A DNA stretch of 42,020 bases from positions 1-42,020 of IMG/VR virus record IMGVR_UViG_3300029319_007473, one strand, 5' to 3'. Under the pieces are notes generated by a model. The model did no database searches. It saw only the letters and a list, made by a program, of their open reading frames with translations, and had not been told where the DNA came from. Below, in pieces: positions 1 through 5,160 of this stretch (the stretch's first letter is position 1; every line of letters starts with the position of its first letter). This DNA comes from a virus. A program made the translations under genes and the position numbers.

Positions 1-140
1 ATTTGTTCAAATGACTCTCGACCATCAGTCCAAGTCACATCAGCCCAAGTCTCGTAGGGCCAAGCATTGTCGCTCCAGAGCTTTGTTATGATCCCCACAA
101 CTGGTGAGAGCCTGTGTTGTACTAAATCGCCTATCTTCAT
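1..140 (-). CDS. SH3/KOW-like GDLV mini-protein, 3' end cut by window edge
   Basis: The ATG at 138-140 follows a GAGGTC ribosome site that overlaps the stop of the gene at 148-354. The visible 46 residues begin MKIGDLVQHR, then GIITKLW and ADVTWTDG, the three blocks that define the small GDLV family filling this region. The reading frame is still open at base 1, so the C-terminus is missing. No function is known to me. The spacing of the hydrophobic blocks suggests a small beta-barrel, which is inference. Confidence 0.8.
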   Translation of the reverse strand, partial: MKIGDLVQHRLSPVVGIITKLWSDNAWPYETWADVTWTDGRESFEQ

Positions 141-147
141 AGTGACC

Positions 148-354
148 TCAATTTTTGAATGAGTTATGTAATCTGTTTATCTGGTCTGCTATGTATTGCA
201 GGTCAATATGATCCTTGACCGCTACAATCATCTTACCTTGCGACTCTATGTTGCGAACCCACAATATAGCGTCCTCCGGTAGTAGGGATGTAATGGCAAG
301 GTATCCTTCCATGTCAGTCTCAAAGACCTTGATAACTTTGATGAAATCGTTCAT
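148..354 (-). CDS. hypothetical protein, 68 aa
   Basis: This short frame starts at an ATG preceded by GAGGTCAAT. It lies 12-13 nt downstream of a predicted -10 box (TATATT, 367-372) whose promoter carries the 15-bp dyad at 396-410. The protein is mixed alpha/beta with an amphipathic C-terminal helix (DLQYIADQINRLHNSF). It lacks the GDLV signature, and I do not recognise the family. It is the first gene of a short transcript that continues into the GDLV gene at the window edge. Confidence 0.75.
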   Translation of the reverse strand: MNDFIKVIKVFETDMEGYLAITSLLPEDAILWVRNIESQGKMIVAVKDHIDLQYIADQINRLHNSFKN

Positions 355-366
355 ATTGACCTCTAC

Positions 367-395
367 AATATATAGCTTTCACCTCTGGTTGTAAA
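367..395 (-). promoter_or_regulatory. Promoter with upstream dyad, gene at 148-354
   Basis: TTTACA (390-395), 17-nt spacer and TATATT (367-372). The GGACA-A5-TGTCC dyad (396-410) directly abuts the -35. Confidence 0.7.
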
Positions 396-410
396 GGACA
401 TTTTTTGTCC
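396..410. promoter_or_regulatory. GGACA-A5-TGTCC operator, copy 1
   Basis: 15-bp dyad with 5-bp arms and a 5-nt A tract, immediately upstream of a -35 hexamer. Confidence 0.7.
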
Positions 411-412
411 GT

Positions 413-1225
413 TTATAGTGTTATGTTGTGAGCATGCTTCGCATAGTCAACAAAACCTTCAACTTTGCGAAGGAAGCTTGAGAGCTTCTGCTTATTCCAC
501 TTTTTCACAGCATAGTCTATGTCTTTGGGATACGCTTCGATCCATTCCTGTGGATAAACATAGTTGCTTTTACCTAGCACCTCAATCCTCTCAATCGAAG
601 ACCACCCATAGCCAGAGAACAAGTATTGCCTATCTGAATGATTGCTTGGTACAAAGTCCTTTGGGCGAATGGTTTGTAGATTTTCACCGGTCAAGGGTAT
701 CTGAACCTCTTGCCTCATGTCGTAATCGTCAGCCATAGCAAAAATGTTTAGGTTCTCTGGCATTTCGTTACCTACAAGGGAAATGAAACTGGCTACACCC
801 ATGTGTCTTTGAGAGTACCAAGACTCCATAGTGACCTTAATAAGCGAAGCCGGAGCGAAGCCATAGTCTACCGCTGACTTGGCCCAGAACTCTCGCCATA
901 TCTTGTTAGCGTCATGAAGCCTTTGCTTGACCGCCTTAAGCTCTCCGCAGTGCCTACGGTTGTGTCCCTCGCTCCCACAGAAGCCACATTTTCTAGCCTT
1001 TCGGGGGGTAGTACGGTTGGAGCGTCTTGTCGCTATCTCTTGGTTCTTATGCCACCTCTGTAGGGCATAGTTCTCCATATAGTTTAGCACCTGACCTAAA
1101 TCTGCTTTCTTTTGTGCTTTCGCACCATCGACAGAGATCTGTGGGCAGTGTTGGACTGAGTGTCCTTCTTTGTTACAATATCTACAAGATATTGTTCTTT
1201 TATATTTACTTGCGTTGATAGCCAT
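413..1225 (-). CDS. Protein with two CCHC zinc knuckles, 270 aa
   Basis: Two retroviral-nucleocapsid-type zinc knuckles (C-x2-C-x4-H-x4-C) are visible: C14, C17, H22, C27 and C80, C83, H88, C93, the second in the context CGFCGSEGHNRRHC. Between them lies a basic linker rich in Arg and Lys. The C-terminal two thirds (about 100-270) has no motif I recognise and ends in a lysine-rich helix. Such knuckles bind single-stranded nucleic acid or RNA in known families. Nucleic-acid binding here is inference. The start is supported by AGGAGG 7 nt upstream. The gene has its own promoter at 1258-1285, inside the end of the preceding gene. Confidence 0.85.
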   Translation of the reverse strand: MAINASKYKRTISCRYCNKEGHSVQHCPQISVDGAKAQKKADLGQVLNYMENYALQRWHKNQEIATRRSNRTTPRKARKCGFCGSEGHNRRHCGELKAVKQRLHDANKIWREFWAKSAVDYGFAPASLIKVTMESWYSQRHMGVASFISLVGNEMPENLNIFAMADDYDMRQEVQIPLTGENLQTIRPKDFVPSNHSDRQYLFSGYGWSSIERIEVLGKSNYVYPQEWIEAYPKDIDYAVKKWNKQKLSSFLRKVEGFVDYAKHAHNITL

Positions 1226-1257
1226 GATTGGCCTCCTTTGTTGTTGATTATGTTTAT

Positions 1258-1285
1258 ATTATAACTTGTTTGTTTTATTTGTCTC
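1258..1285 (-). promoter_or_regulatory. Promoter of the zinc-knuckle gene
   Basis: GAGACA (1280-1285), 16-nt spacer and TATAAT (1258-1263). It lies inside the end of the last array gene. Confidence 0.65.
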
Positions 1286-1480
1286 GGTCATTTTTTGTCC
1301 GTATTCTTGCAGAAAGCCTAATGGAAGCCAACCGATAGCTTGGGCCTCACCTACTAACTGGAGGTGGCCAAGCCACCCATCCTCATCGTTCCACTCTATA
1401 CCTATGATCAGAAACATCCCTTCGATGCCAAAATGCTTGACCTCTACGAGATCTCCAATCTTCAAGTCGAGTTCGTACAT
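1259..1480 (-). CDS. GDLV-family mini-protein, last unit of the tandem array, 73 aa
   Basis: The ATG follows GGAGGCGGT. The family core DLKIGDLVEV is at residues 5-14, followed by GMFLIIGIEW and a WLGHLQLVG strand. It overlaps the upstream unit by 19 nt. The C-terminal tail TETNKTNKL is low-complexity because it encodes a promoter: its codons cover the -35 and the TAA stop lies in the TATAAT of the promoter for the zinc-knuckle gene. Confidence 0.85.
   Translation of the reverse strand: MYELDLKIGDLVEVKHFGIEGMFLIIGIEWNDEDGWLGHLQLVGEAQAIGWLPLGFLQEYGQKMTETNKTNKL
1286..1300. promoter_or_regulatory. GGACA-A5-TG(A)CC operator, copy 2
   Basis: The same dyad with one substitution (TGACC), again directly upstream of the -35. 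Confidence 0.65.
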
Positions 1481-1647
1481 ACCGCCTCCAAATCATATTC
1501 TTCTTCAAGTGTGTCCTTTAAAGGACAACACTCGCCTATCCAATGGACTCGCCAATAGCGAACTCCTATGTTGTAAGTACATTTCATTAGGATACCAAAG
1601 TGCTTTCCGTTGAGCCACTTTGATCTAACTAAATCACCCACTTTCAT
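1462..1647 (-). CDS. GDLV-family mini-protein, array unit, 61 aa
   Basis: It begins MKVGDLVRSKW and continues HFGILMKCTY and YWRVHWIGE, giving all three family blocks. The GAGGTG ribosome site lies within the last codons of the upstream unit, which it overlaps by 14 nt (ATGAAAGTGGGTGA). The C-terminus DLEAVCTNST is encoded across the start region of the next unit. Function unknown. Confidence 0.87.
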   Translation of the reverse strand: MKVGDLVRSKWLNGKHFGILMKCTYNIGVRYWRVHWIGECCPLKDTLEEEYDLEAVCTNST

Positions 1648-1801
1648 TTATCACCTCTACATTCCAACTCGACATGATACAAACATCACCATCATTCCAG
1701 TGAACCTCTATTTCATCATCGTCACCGACCTGCTCTGGATCTATACAGGTAACTATACCGATATATCCTTGATCGTGCCTTACTAAATCACCTACTTGCA
1801 T
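1634..1801 (-). CDS. GDLV-family mini-protein, array unit, 55 aa
   Basis: The translation begins MQVGDLVRHDQGYIGIVTCI, then has EIEVHWNDGD and ends WNVEVINESG. Residues EVINESG are encoded by the ribosome site and start of the next gene. The unit overlaps its upstream neighbour by exactly 10 nt. It is too short for most gene callers, but start, ribosome site and family pattern all agree. Confidence 0.88.
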   Translation of the reverse strand: MQVGDLVRHDQGYIGIVTCIDPEQVGDDDEIEVHWNDGDVCIMSSWNVEVINESG

Positions 1802-1962
1802 GATACCACCTTTAAATTACGCATACGCTCTTTGTATGTCCTGTTCTCATCATTCCATAACACATCAGCCCAATGACTGTCGTGGGGAAAGATGTGGATC
1901 GCTGTAACGATACCAATAGCCTTGCTGTCTCTTATGTGCATTACTAAGTCACCTACTTGCAT
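1792..1962 (-). CDS. GDLV-family mini-protein, array unit, 56 aa
   Basis: The translation starts MQVGDLVMHIRDSKAIGIVT, continues HWADVLWNDENRTY and ends NLKVVSCK. It overlaps both neighbours by 10 nt, and its last residues (VVSCK) are encoded by the GGTGGT ATC ATG start region of the next unit. The start has GGAGGTATT in front. Confidence 0.88.
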   Translation of the reverse strand: MQVGDLVMHIRDSKAIGIVTAIHIFPHDSHWADVLWNDENRTYKERMRNLKVVSCK

Positions 1963-2144
1963 AATACCTCCAAATCTTCTTCATCTTCTACTGTATATTG
2001 CATTGGTGGGTTAGAGTTTATCCATAGGATCTCCCAAGCCACCTCATAGATCAGATCTTCATCATCATAATATTCACCAACTAGTTGGTGAACGACACCA
2101 ATCGTATATCTCCACCTGTCCGTTACTAATGATCCTACTCGCAT
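1953..2144 (-). CDS. GDLV-family mini-protein, array unit, 63 aa
   Basis: I place the start at the ATG of MRVGSLVTDRW because GGAGGTAAT sits directly upstream and the family N-terminus begins here. A longer in-frame start at 2177 has no ribosome site and would run through the previous gene. The core is YTIGVVHQL and VAWEILWINS, and the end is EDLEVLCK. Both neighbours overlap by 10 nt. Confidence 0.87.
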   Translation of the reverse strand: MRVGSLVTDRWRYTIGVVHQLVGEYYDDEDLIYEVAWEILWINSNPPMQYTVEDEEDLEVLCK

Positions 2145-2281
2145 ATTACCTCCACTAGAAAAGGATATGTATTCCACTTGTGCCCATCTGTCATGATGAA
2201 GGTGAGCTTGTGCTCACCAACCCAGATTACGACTCCAATGCCATCATGGTCTTTATGCCTTACTAATGATCCTACTCGCAT
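2135..2281 (-). CDS. GDLV-family mini-protein, shortest array unit, 48 aa
   Basis: The protein reads MRVGSLVRHKDHDGIGVVIW, then KLTFIMTDGHKW and ends FLVEVICE. It is the shortest unit, with one strand-loop apparently trimmed relative to its neighbours. The overlaps on each side are again 10 nt. The start region is nearly identical in DNA to that of the unit beginning at 2144. Confidence 0.87.
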   Translation of the reverse strand: MRVGSLVRHKDHDGIGVVIWVGEHKLTFIMTDGHKWNTYPFLVEVICE

Positions 2282-2445
2282 ATTATCTCCATCTGGTTCT
2301 CTGTCCATTGGGTTGTGAAATCGTAGTCGATCTCAAGCCCATCAGACCATGTGATAAAGGTTCTGGCTTCTTCGATCTTTGTAACCACACCAAAGAAGAC
2401 TATATCTGGATACTCTGTCCATTTAACTAAGCTACCTACTCGCAT
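2272..2445 (-). CDS. GDLV-family mini-protein, array unit, 57 aa
   Basis: The start is at MRVGSLVKWTEY behind GGAGGTAAT. A longer in-frame start at 2502 lacks a ribosome site and covers the upstream gene. The body has VFFGVVTKI and RTFITWSDG, and the C-terminus QMEIICE is encoded by the ribosome site and start of the next unit. Both overlaps are 10 nt. Confidence 0.87.
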   Translation of the reverse strand: MRVGSLVKWTEYPDIVFFGVVTKIEEARTFITWSDGLEIDYDFTTQWTENQMEIICE

Positions 2446-2606
2446 ATTACCTCCAGTTGATCTCTGCGGTATATTGCCCCACCGAAATCGCAGTTGATCC
2501 AACGAACGGTCACTCGACCAAAGACCTTGTCTACAACCACACCTATTCTATTTAGCTCATCCACATATATCTCTGTGTTGAGCCTTACTAAACTGCCTAC
2601 TCGCAT
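2436..2606 (-). CDS. GDLV-family mini-protein, array unit, 56 aa
   Basis: It begins MRVGSLVRLNTEIYVDELNR, then IGVVVDKVFGRVTVRWINCD, and ends DQLEVICE. It is a close paralogue of the neighbouring units with 10-nt overlaps on each side. The ribosome site is GGAGTTAAT, one base off the GGAGGTAAT found elsewhere in the array. Confidence 0.87.
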   Translation of the reverse strand: MRVGSLVRLNTEIYVDELNRIGVVVDKVFGRVTVRWINCDFGGAIYRRDQLEVICE

Positions 2607-2764
2607 ATTAACTCCAACTTGTGTTTAACCCTACCTATAGAGTATTCATTCTCATCACCGTCAGCCCATGTGACAGCTATGCACCATTCATCTATATATG
2701 TGATCAGGCCCAAATACTCTTGACCGTTGTCTTCTATCCATTTAATAATGCTGCCTACCTGCAT
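2597..2764 (-). CDS. GDLV-family mini-protein, array unit, 55 aa
   Basis: It begins MQVGSIIKWIEDNGQEYLGL, continues CIAVTWADGDENEYSIG and ends HKLELICE. The start lies in the last codons of the first array gene (10-nt overlap). Unlike the others, only a weak purine stretch precedes the ATG, so it probably depends on translational coupling. Confidence 0.85.
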   Translation of the reverse strand: MQVGSIIKWIEDNGQEYLGLITYIDEWCIAVTWADGDENEYSIGRVKHKLELICE

Positions 2765-2955
2765 ACTTTAACCCACTTGCCATGCTGGATCATTTCACTG
2801 GCTGTTTCGTAGTCTATATCTATTGTTAGATCGCACTTGGCGAGCCGACAGCCAAGCTGTTCTTTCTCATCGTCCTTGTGCATTATTAAAATATGGTTCC
2901 CGTTTATGGCCACATGAATGAGATCCCCAACACATATATCTTTTATTCTAAGCAT
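2755..2955 (-). CDS. First gene of the tandem array, diverged GDLV-family protein, 66 aa
   Basis: The start is supported by AGGAGG about 6 nt upstream. The protein has VGDLIHVAINGN near its N-terminus, a diverged family core, then ITIDIDYETASEMIQ and ends HGKWVKVCR. Its tail again encodes the next start by a 10-nt overlap. As the promoter-proximal unit, it follows the dyad-marked promoter at 2986-3013. Confidence 0.85.
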   Translation of the reverse strand: MLRIKDICVGDLIHVAINGNHILIMHKDDEKEQLGCRLAKCDLTIDIDYETASEMIQHGKWVKVCR

Positions 2956-2974
2956 AGAAGCCTCCTATTTTTTC

Positions 2975-3003
2975 TTGACAAATATAACATAACCGGTTAT
3001 GAT
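2975..3003 (+). promoter_or_regulatory. Possible plus-strand promoter opposite the array head
   Basis: TTGACA (2975-2980), 17-nt spacer and TATGAT (2998-3003), with ATAACCGGTTAT palindrome at 2989-3000. It would make an antisense RNA to the gene at 3010-3231. Confidence 0.4.
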
Positions 3004-3013
3004 AAATAATCAA
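2986..3013 (-). promoter_or_regulatory. Promoter of the tandem array
   Basis: TTGATT (3008-3013), 16-nt spacer and TATGTT (2986-2991), with the dyad copy 3 at its 5' edge and a palindrome in the spacer. Confidence 0.55.
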
Positions 3014-3231
3014 GGACATTTTTTGTCCGCTTTTTTCAATCGAACTCGGTGAACAACCGTTTTCGTATTGTGTCTCAGCCACAGGATCTCAAAGAGATCA
3101 TGACCTAGTGCTTGGTTTACTACACCAAGCTGAAAGGCAACTCGCTGAGACTCGACTCCTTCGACTGGTGTGAAGAACACCATCTGAACAAGGTCGCCAA
3201 CTCTAAAAGAGGTATTATGTTTCAAACTCAT
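3010..3231 (-). CDS. GDLV-family mini-protein, 73 aa
   Basis: I choose the ATG of MSLKHNTSFRVGDLVQM because GGAG lies 5 nt upstream. An upstream in-frame ATG at 3255 has none. The core is RVGDLVQMVFF, FQLGVVNQAL and LFEILWLRHN. The last residues ADKKCP are encoded by the GGACA-A5-TGTCC dyad of the next promoter. The N-terminal leader LKHNTS resembles the thrice-repeated leader in the next gene upstream. Confidence 0.85.
   Translation of the reverse strand: MSLKHNTSFRVGDLVQMVFFTPVEGVESQRVAFQLGVVNQALGHDLFEILWLRHNTKTVVHRVRLKKADKKCP
3014..3028. promoter_or_regulatory. GGACA-A5-TGTCC operator, copy 3
   Basis: Perfect copy, abutting the -35 of the array promoter and overlapping the C-terminal codons of the upstream gene. 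Confidence 0.7.
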
Positions 3232-3255
3232 GATTACTCCATCGGTTTCAATCAT

Positions 3256-3284
3256 ACTGTATCAAGATGGTTCAGAGAAAGCAA
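3256..3284 (-). promoter_or_regulatory. Promoter of the gene at 3010-3231
   Basis: TTGCTT (3279-3284), 17-nt spacer and TACAGT (3256-3261), with dyad copy 4 upstream. Confidence 0.55.
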
Positions 3285-3299
3285 GGACATTTTTTGTCC
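3285..3299. promoter_or_regulatory. GGACA-A5-TGTCC operator, copy 4
   Basis: Perfect copy, abutting the -35 of the promoter for the gene at 3010-3231. Confidence 0.7.
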
Positions 3300-3305
3300 G
3301 CAAAC

Positions 3306-3746
3306 TCACAAATCGTCACTCTCATGTGCGTGTTCCTTATTTATAGGGATCAAAACCTTCTCATCTATGAAAAGGGTTAACGATGGTTGGTCAATCCAGT
3401 TGACTTTGAAAGCTTTGTACTCTGGGTGTTTCTCAACAACAAGGCCCAAGCCGAGCGGATGCTCGCTGTGTGTTACAAGGTCGCCAAGTTTGGGTTGTAT
3501 TGAACTGTTAAGTTTAAGCTTCATTTTTTCAACACCTTCTATTGAACTGTTAAGTTTAAGCTTCATTTTTTTCACCTCGTTGATTGAACTGTTAAGTTTA
3601 AGCTTCATTTTTTTGTAATCGGGGTGCGTTTCGCTTGGCAAGACTATCCACTGCTGCTTCTTGTCTCCCTTCGCATCCCAACCATCGACAAAGAATATTC
3701 TATTCACTATACCAGCAATTTTTTGTTGTCGTTTGTTTATTTTCAT
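3306..3746 (-). CDS. GDLV-family protein with three 14-residue tandem repeats, 146 aa
   Basis: The N-terminal 45 residues resemble the second half of a GDLV unit (IAGIVNRIFF ... WIVLPSETHP). Then come three copies of KMKLKLNSSI at a 14-residue period, then a complete unit (PKLGDLVTHSEHPLGLGLVV ... VNWIDQ). The repeats are almost perfectly conserved at DNA level (31 nt every 42 nt). Each repeat contains an ATG, so internal starts, such as the one at 3524, may produce a shorter protein. No ribosome site precedes the first ATG, which lies about 12 nt from the predicted transcription start. The gene could be a fusion of two units. Confidence 0.75.
   Translation of the reverse strand: MKINKRQQKIAGIVNRIFFVDGWDAKGDKKQQWIVLPSETHPDYKKMKLKLNSSINEVKKMKLKLNSSIEGVEKMKLKLNSSIQPKLGDLVTHSEHPLGLGLVVEKHPEYKAFKVNWIDQPSLTLFIDEKVLIPINKEHAHESDDL
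3499..3613. repeat. Three 31-nt direct repeats at 42-nt period
   Basis: ATTGAACTGTTAAGTTTAAG and the following bases recur at 3499, 3541 and 3583. In-frame they encode KMKLKLNSSI-type repeats of the gene at 3306-3746. The AT-rich units look like iterons as well as coding repeats. Confidence 0.85.
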
Positions 3747-3765
3747 ACTTAAATCTCATGTATAT

Positions 3766-3793
3766 AATATAACACGTCATGCATAATTGTCAA
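3766..3793 (-). promoter_or_regulatory. Sigma70-type promoter of the gene at 3306-3746
   Basis: TTGACA (3788-3793), 16-nt spacer and TATATT (3766-3771), directly after the stop of the gene at 3795-4121. Confidence 0.75.
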
Positions 3794-3794
3794 G

Positions 3795-4121
3795 CTAAAA
3801 ACGATTATAAATATACTTTTTCCAATAATTGTTTTTTGAGGCCCAAGCGTCGATTTCATCGTATGTGATGTGCAAACGGAGCGCATCCAAATACATTTCA
3901 AAGTAATCCACTAATATTAATTTTTTTTCCATCTTTTCACGAAGAGGCTCAGTCTCAATATTGTTACCAAAGTAGCACTTCATGTTTAGATACTCCGACC
4001 ATAGTTCCATAACTTGGTCGTCGAGCCATAAAAAATAAACTATCTTATCACTTTTCGATTTAGGAAGAGGGATAAGTCTTAGCTCTGCTTCATATTCAGC
4101 GGAGAATTCCTTCACCCTCAT
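3795..4121 (-). CDS. hypothetical protein, 108 aa
   Basis: The gene overlaps its upstream neighbour by 4 nt (ATGA), suggesting translational coupling. The protein is rich in aromatic residues, charged and largely alpha-helical by eye, with no domain I recognise. Its TAG stop is followed directly by the CTTGACA of the next promoter. Confidence 0.75.
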   Translation of the reverse strand: MRVKEFSAEYEAELRLIPLPKSKSDKIVYFLWLDDQVMELWSEYLNMKCYFGNNIETEPLREKMEKKLILVDYFEMYLDALRLHITYDEIDAWASKNNYWKKYIYNRF

Positions 4122-4393
4122 TGGCCGACCCCCCCAGTAGTAGGGTAGGAGGGGGGTAGTAGGGTAGTAGTACCGGAGGAGGATATAATTTTTATTTTGT
4201 CATCCTCAACAAGTCTAGCAAATGCTTTGACACCTATGATCGTTGTGATCCCATCAAAATAATGTATCTCATAGTTGTCTCTCCAACTTAAAATGTCATT
4301 GTCAAAGTTCATTTTTCCCATTCTTATGACACGAGTAATGACACCAATCTTACCATTGTCCTCAATCAGAGTCCCGACTTTTAGAATCTTCAT
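4118..4393 (-). CDS. GDLV-like small protein with low-complexity tail, 91 aa
   Basis: It begins MKILKVGTLIEDNGKIGVIT and has YEIHYFDGIT, the family pattern with T for D in the GDLV core. The last 20 residues are Thr/Pro/Gly-rich and come from a repetitive tract (CTACTACCC repeats, 4138-4172) with no counterpart in the relatives. The ATG overlaps the protease gene by 32 nt, with GAGGG directly before it. The tail may be a recent slippage product. Confidence 0.75.
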   Translation of the reverse strand: MKILKVGTLIEDNGKIGVITRVIRMGKMNFDNDILSWRDNYEIHYFDGITTIIGVKAFARLVEDDKIKIISSSGTTTLLPPSYPTTGGVGQ

Positions 4394-5081
4394 CCCTCAA
4401 AATCCCCAAAATGTCTTTTCTTTCTAAATCATAAACTCTATGGACAACAACGATGGTTTCAATAAACTCAGGCCCACCATGAAATGGATTTAACTCCATC
4501 GTTATTGCATGAACAATACCAACTGCCCTTCCAGATTGGTCAAAAACTACAGAGCCACTGGCTCCGAACCATGCGTTTGACTGCATTATGATTCTCGAAT
4601 AATCAGTACTGCTGACAAAGCCTTTGATTAAAAGTCCATCATGATCACTTGGGTAGCCATGAAAATAAAGACTTTTGCCATCTAGATCTTTGTTCTTGTT
4701 GTTGACATAGCTAGACGGTTTCGTTTGTTTTAAAGAATTTAAGGGAACTAAGATAGCAACATCGCTGTGCAAGTTTGCCCACACAACTTTGGCGGGAACC
4801 ATGTTGCCACCTTGCTCAGTTACAACGACCCTTTGGTGTCCCTCAATCACATGCGATGCTGTGATGATAAAGCTTCTGCTGCCTATTCTAAATAGGTTAC
4901 CAGATCCATGTCCGATTCTGTATCCGTCACCATAAATATCTACTCTTACCGATGAATCTATTGCCCTATTTATACCTGTGTTATAACTGTTAGAGACTTT
5001 CGCTACTTCTAGCTCTTTGGTTGTCTTGTCCTCATAATAAAAAACTTGACAAGCAAATAAAATTAAATAAAACCATACCAC
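4362..5081 (-). CDS. Trypsin-like serine protease, probable lipoprotein
   Basis: The S1-type catalytic triad is recognisable: His in FIITASHVIEG, Asp in HSDVAILVP and Ser in WFGASGSVVFD, followed by GRAVGIVHA. This is the fold of HtrA-like and other bacterial trypsin-family proteases. No PDZ domain follows, and the length of 239 aa fits a lone protease domain. The N-terminus MVWFYLILFAC is a very short hydrophobic segment ending in Cys, so the protein may be a lipoprotein outside the inner membrane. The start is GTG with AGGAGG 8 nt upstream. It diverges from the plus-strand amidohydrolase. A role in host-envelope remodelling or superinfection control is possible but unproven. Confidence 0.85.
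   Translation of the reverse strand: MVWFYLILFACQVFYYEDKTTKELEVAKVSNSYNTGINRAIDSSVRVDIYGDGYRIGHGSGNLFRIGSRSFIITASHVIEGHQRVVVTEQGGNMVPAKVVWANLHSDVAILVPLNSLKQTKPSSYVNNKNKDLDGKSLYFHGYPSDHDGLLIKGFVSSTDYSRIIMQSNAWFGASGSVVFDQSGRAVGIVHAITMELNPFHGGPEFIETIVVVHRVYDLERKDILGILRDEDSKSRDSD
5046..5073 (+). promoter_or_regulatory. Candidate promoter for the plus-strand amidohydrolase
   Basis: TTGACA (5046-5051), a 16-nt spacer and TAAAAC (5068-5073) lie inside the start of the divergent protease gene. It would place the structured element at 5099-5156 in the leader of the amidohydrolase. Confidence 0.45.
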
Positions 5082-5098
5082 ATCGCTATCCTCCTAAA

Positions 5099-5156
5099 GT
5101 AACTAGGAGCAGGATGTGTAAAACGCATCGTGGTTTTCAAACACACGTCTAGTTAC
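5099..5156. other. Three-way-junction-like inverted repeat between divergent genes
   Basis: GTAACTAG (5099-5106) is perfectly complementary to CTAGTTAC (5149-5156). Between them are hairpin GATGTGT/ACGCATC (5113-5129, one G-T pair) and a weaker hairpin at 5130-5144. The element fills most of the 79-bp intergenic space, ending just before the plus-strand ATG and just upstream of the protease ribosome site. It could be a structured 5' leader or an operator. Confidence 0.5.
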
Positions 5157-5160
5157 ACTA

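Larger units (their letters stand above)
1259..2955 (-). other. Tandem array of ten overlapping GDLV-family mini-genes
   Basis: Ten consecutive genes of 48-73 codons follow each other with start-to-start steps of about 137-191 nt. The first seven junctions overlap by exactly 10 nt, at 2755-2764, 2597-2606, 2436-2445, 2272-2281, 2135-2144, 1953-1962 and 1792-1801. The last two overlap by 14 and 19 nt. Most junctions carry GGAGGTAATATGCGAGTAGG or a close variant, which supplies the C-terminus and TAG stop of one protein and the ribosome site and start of the next. Confidence 0.9.

Noticed and set aside
3499-3613. CRISPR array
   Set aside because: The repeats are part of a protein-coding frame, the intervening spacers are only 11 nt, and there are just three units.
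3112-3618. 168-aa plus-strand open frame
   Set aside because: It is the antisense of the GDLV genes and the repeat region; the long low-complexity Leu/Ser tail comes from the 31-nt repeats, and no ribosome site or promoter fits.
4138-4172. G-quadruplex
   Set aside because: Only three runs of at least three G are present on the plus strand, short of a standard four-run motif.
5099-5156. tRNA gene in the 79-bp divergent spacer
   Set aside because: A 7-bp stem with a 7-nt loop resembles an anticodon arm, but the element is about 60 nt, lacks D and T arms and has no T-loop consensus.
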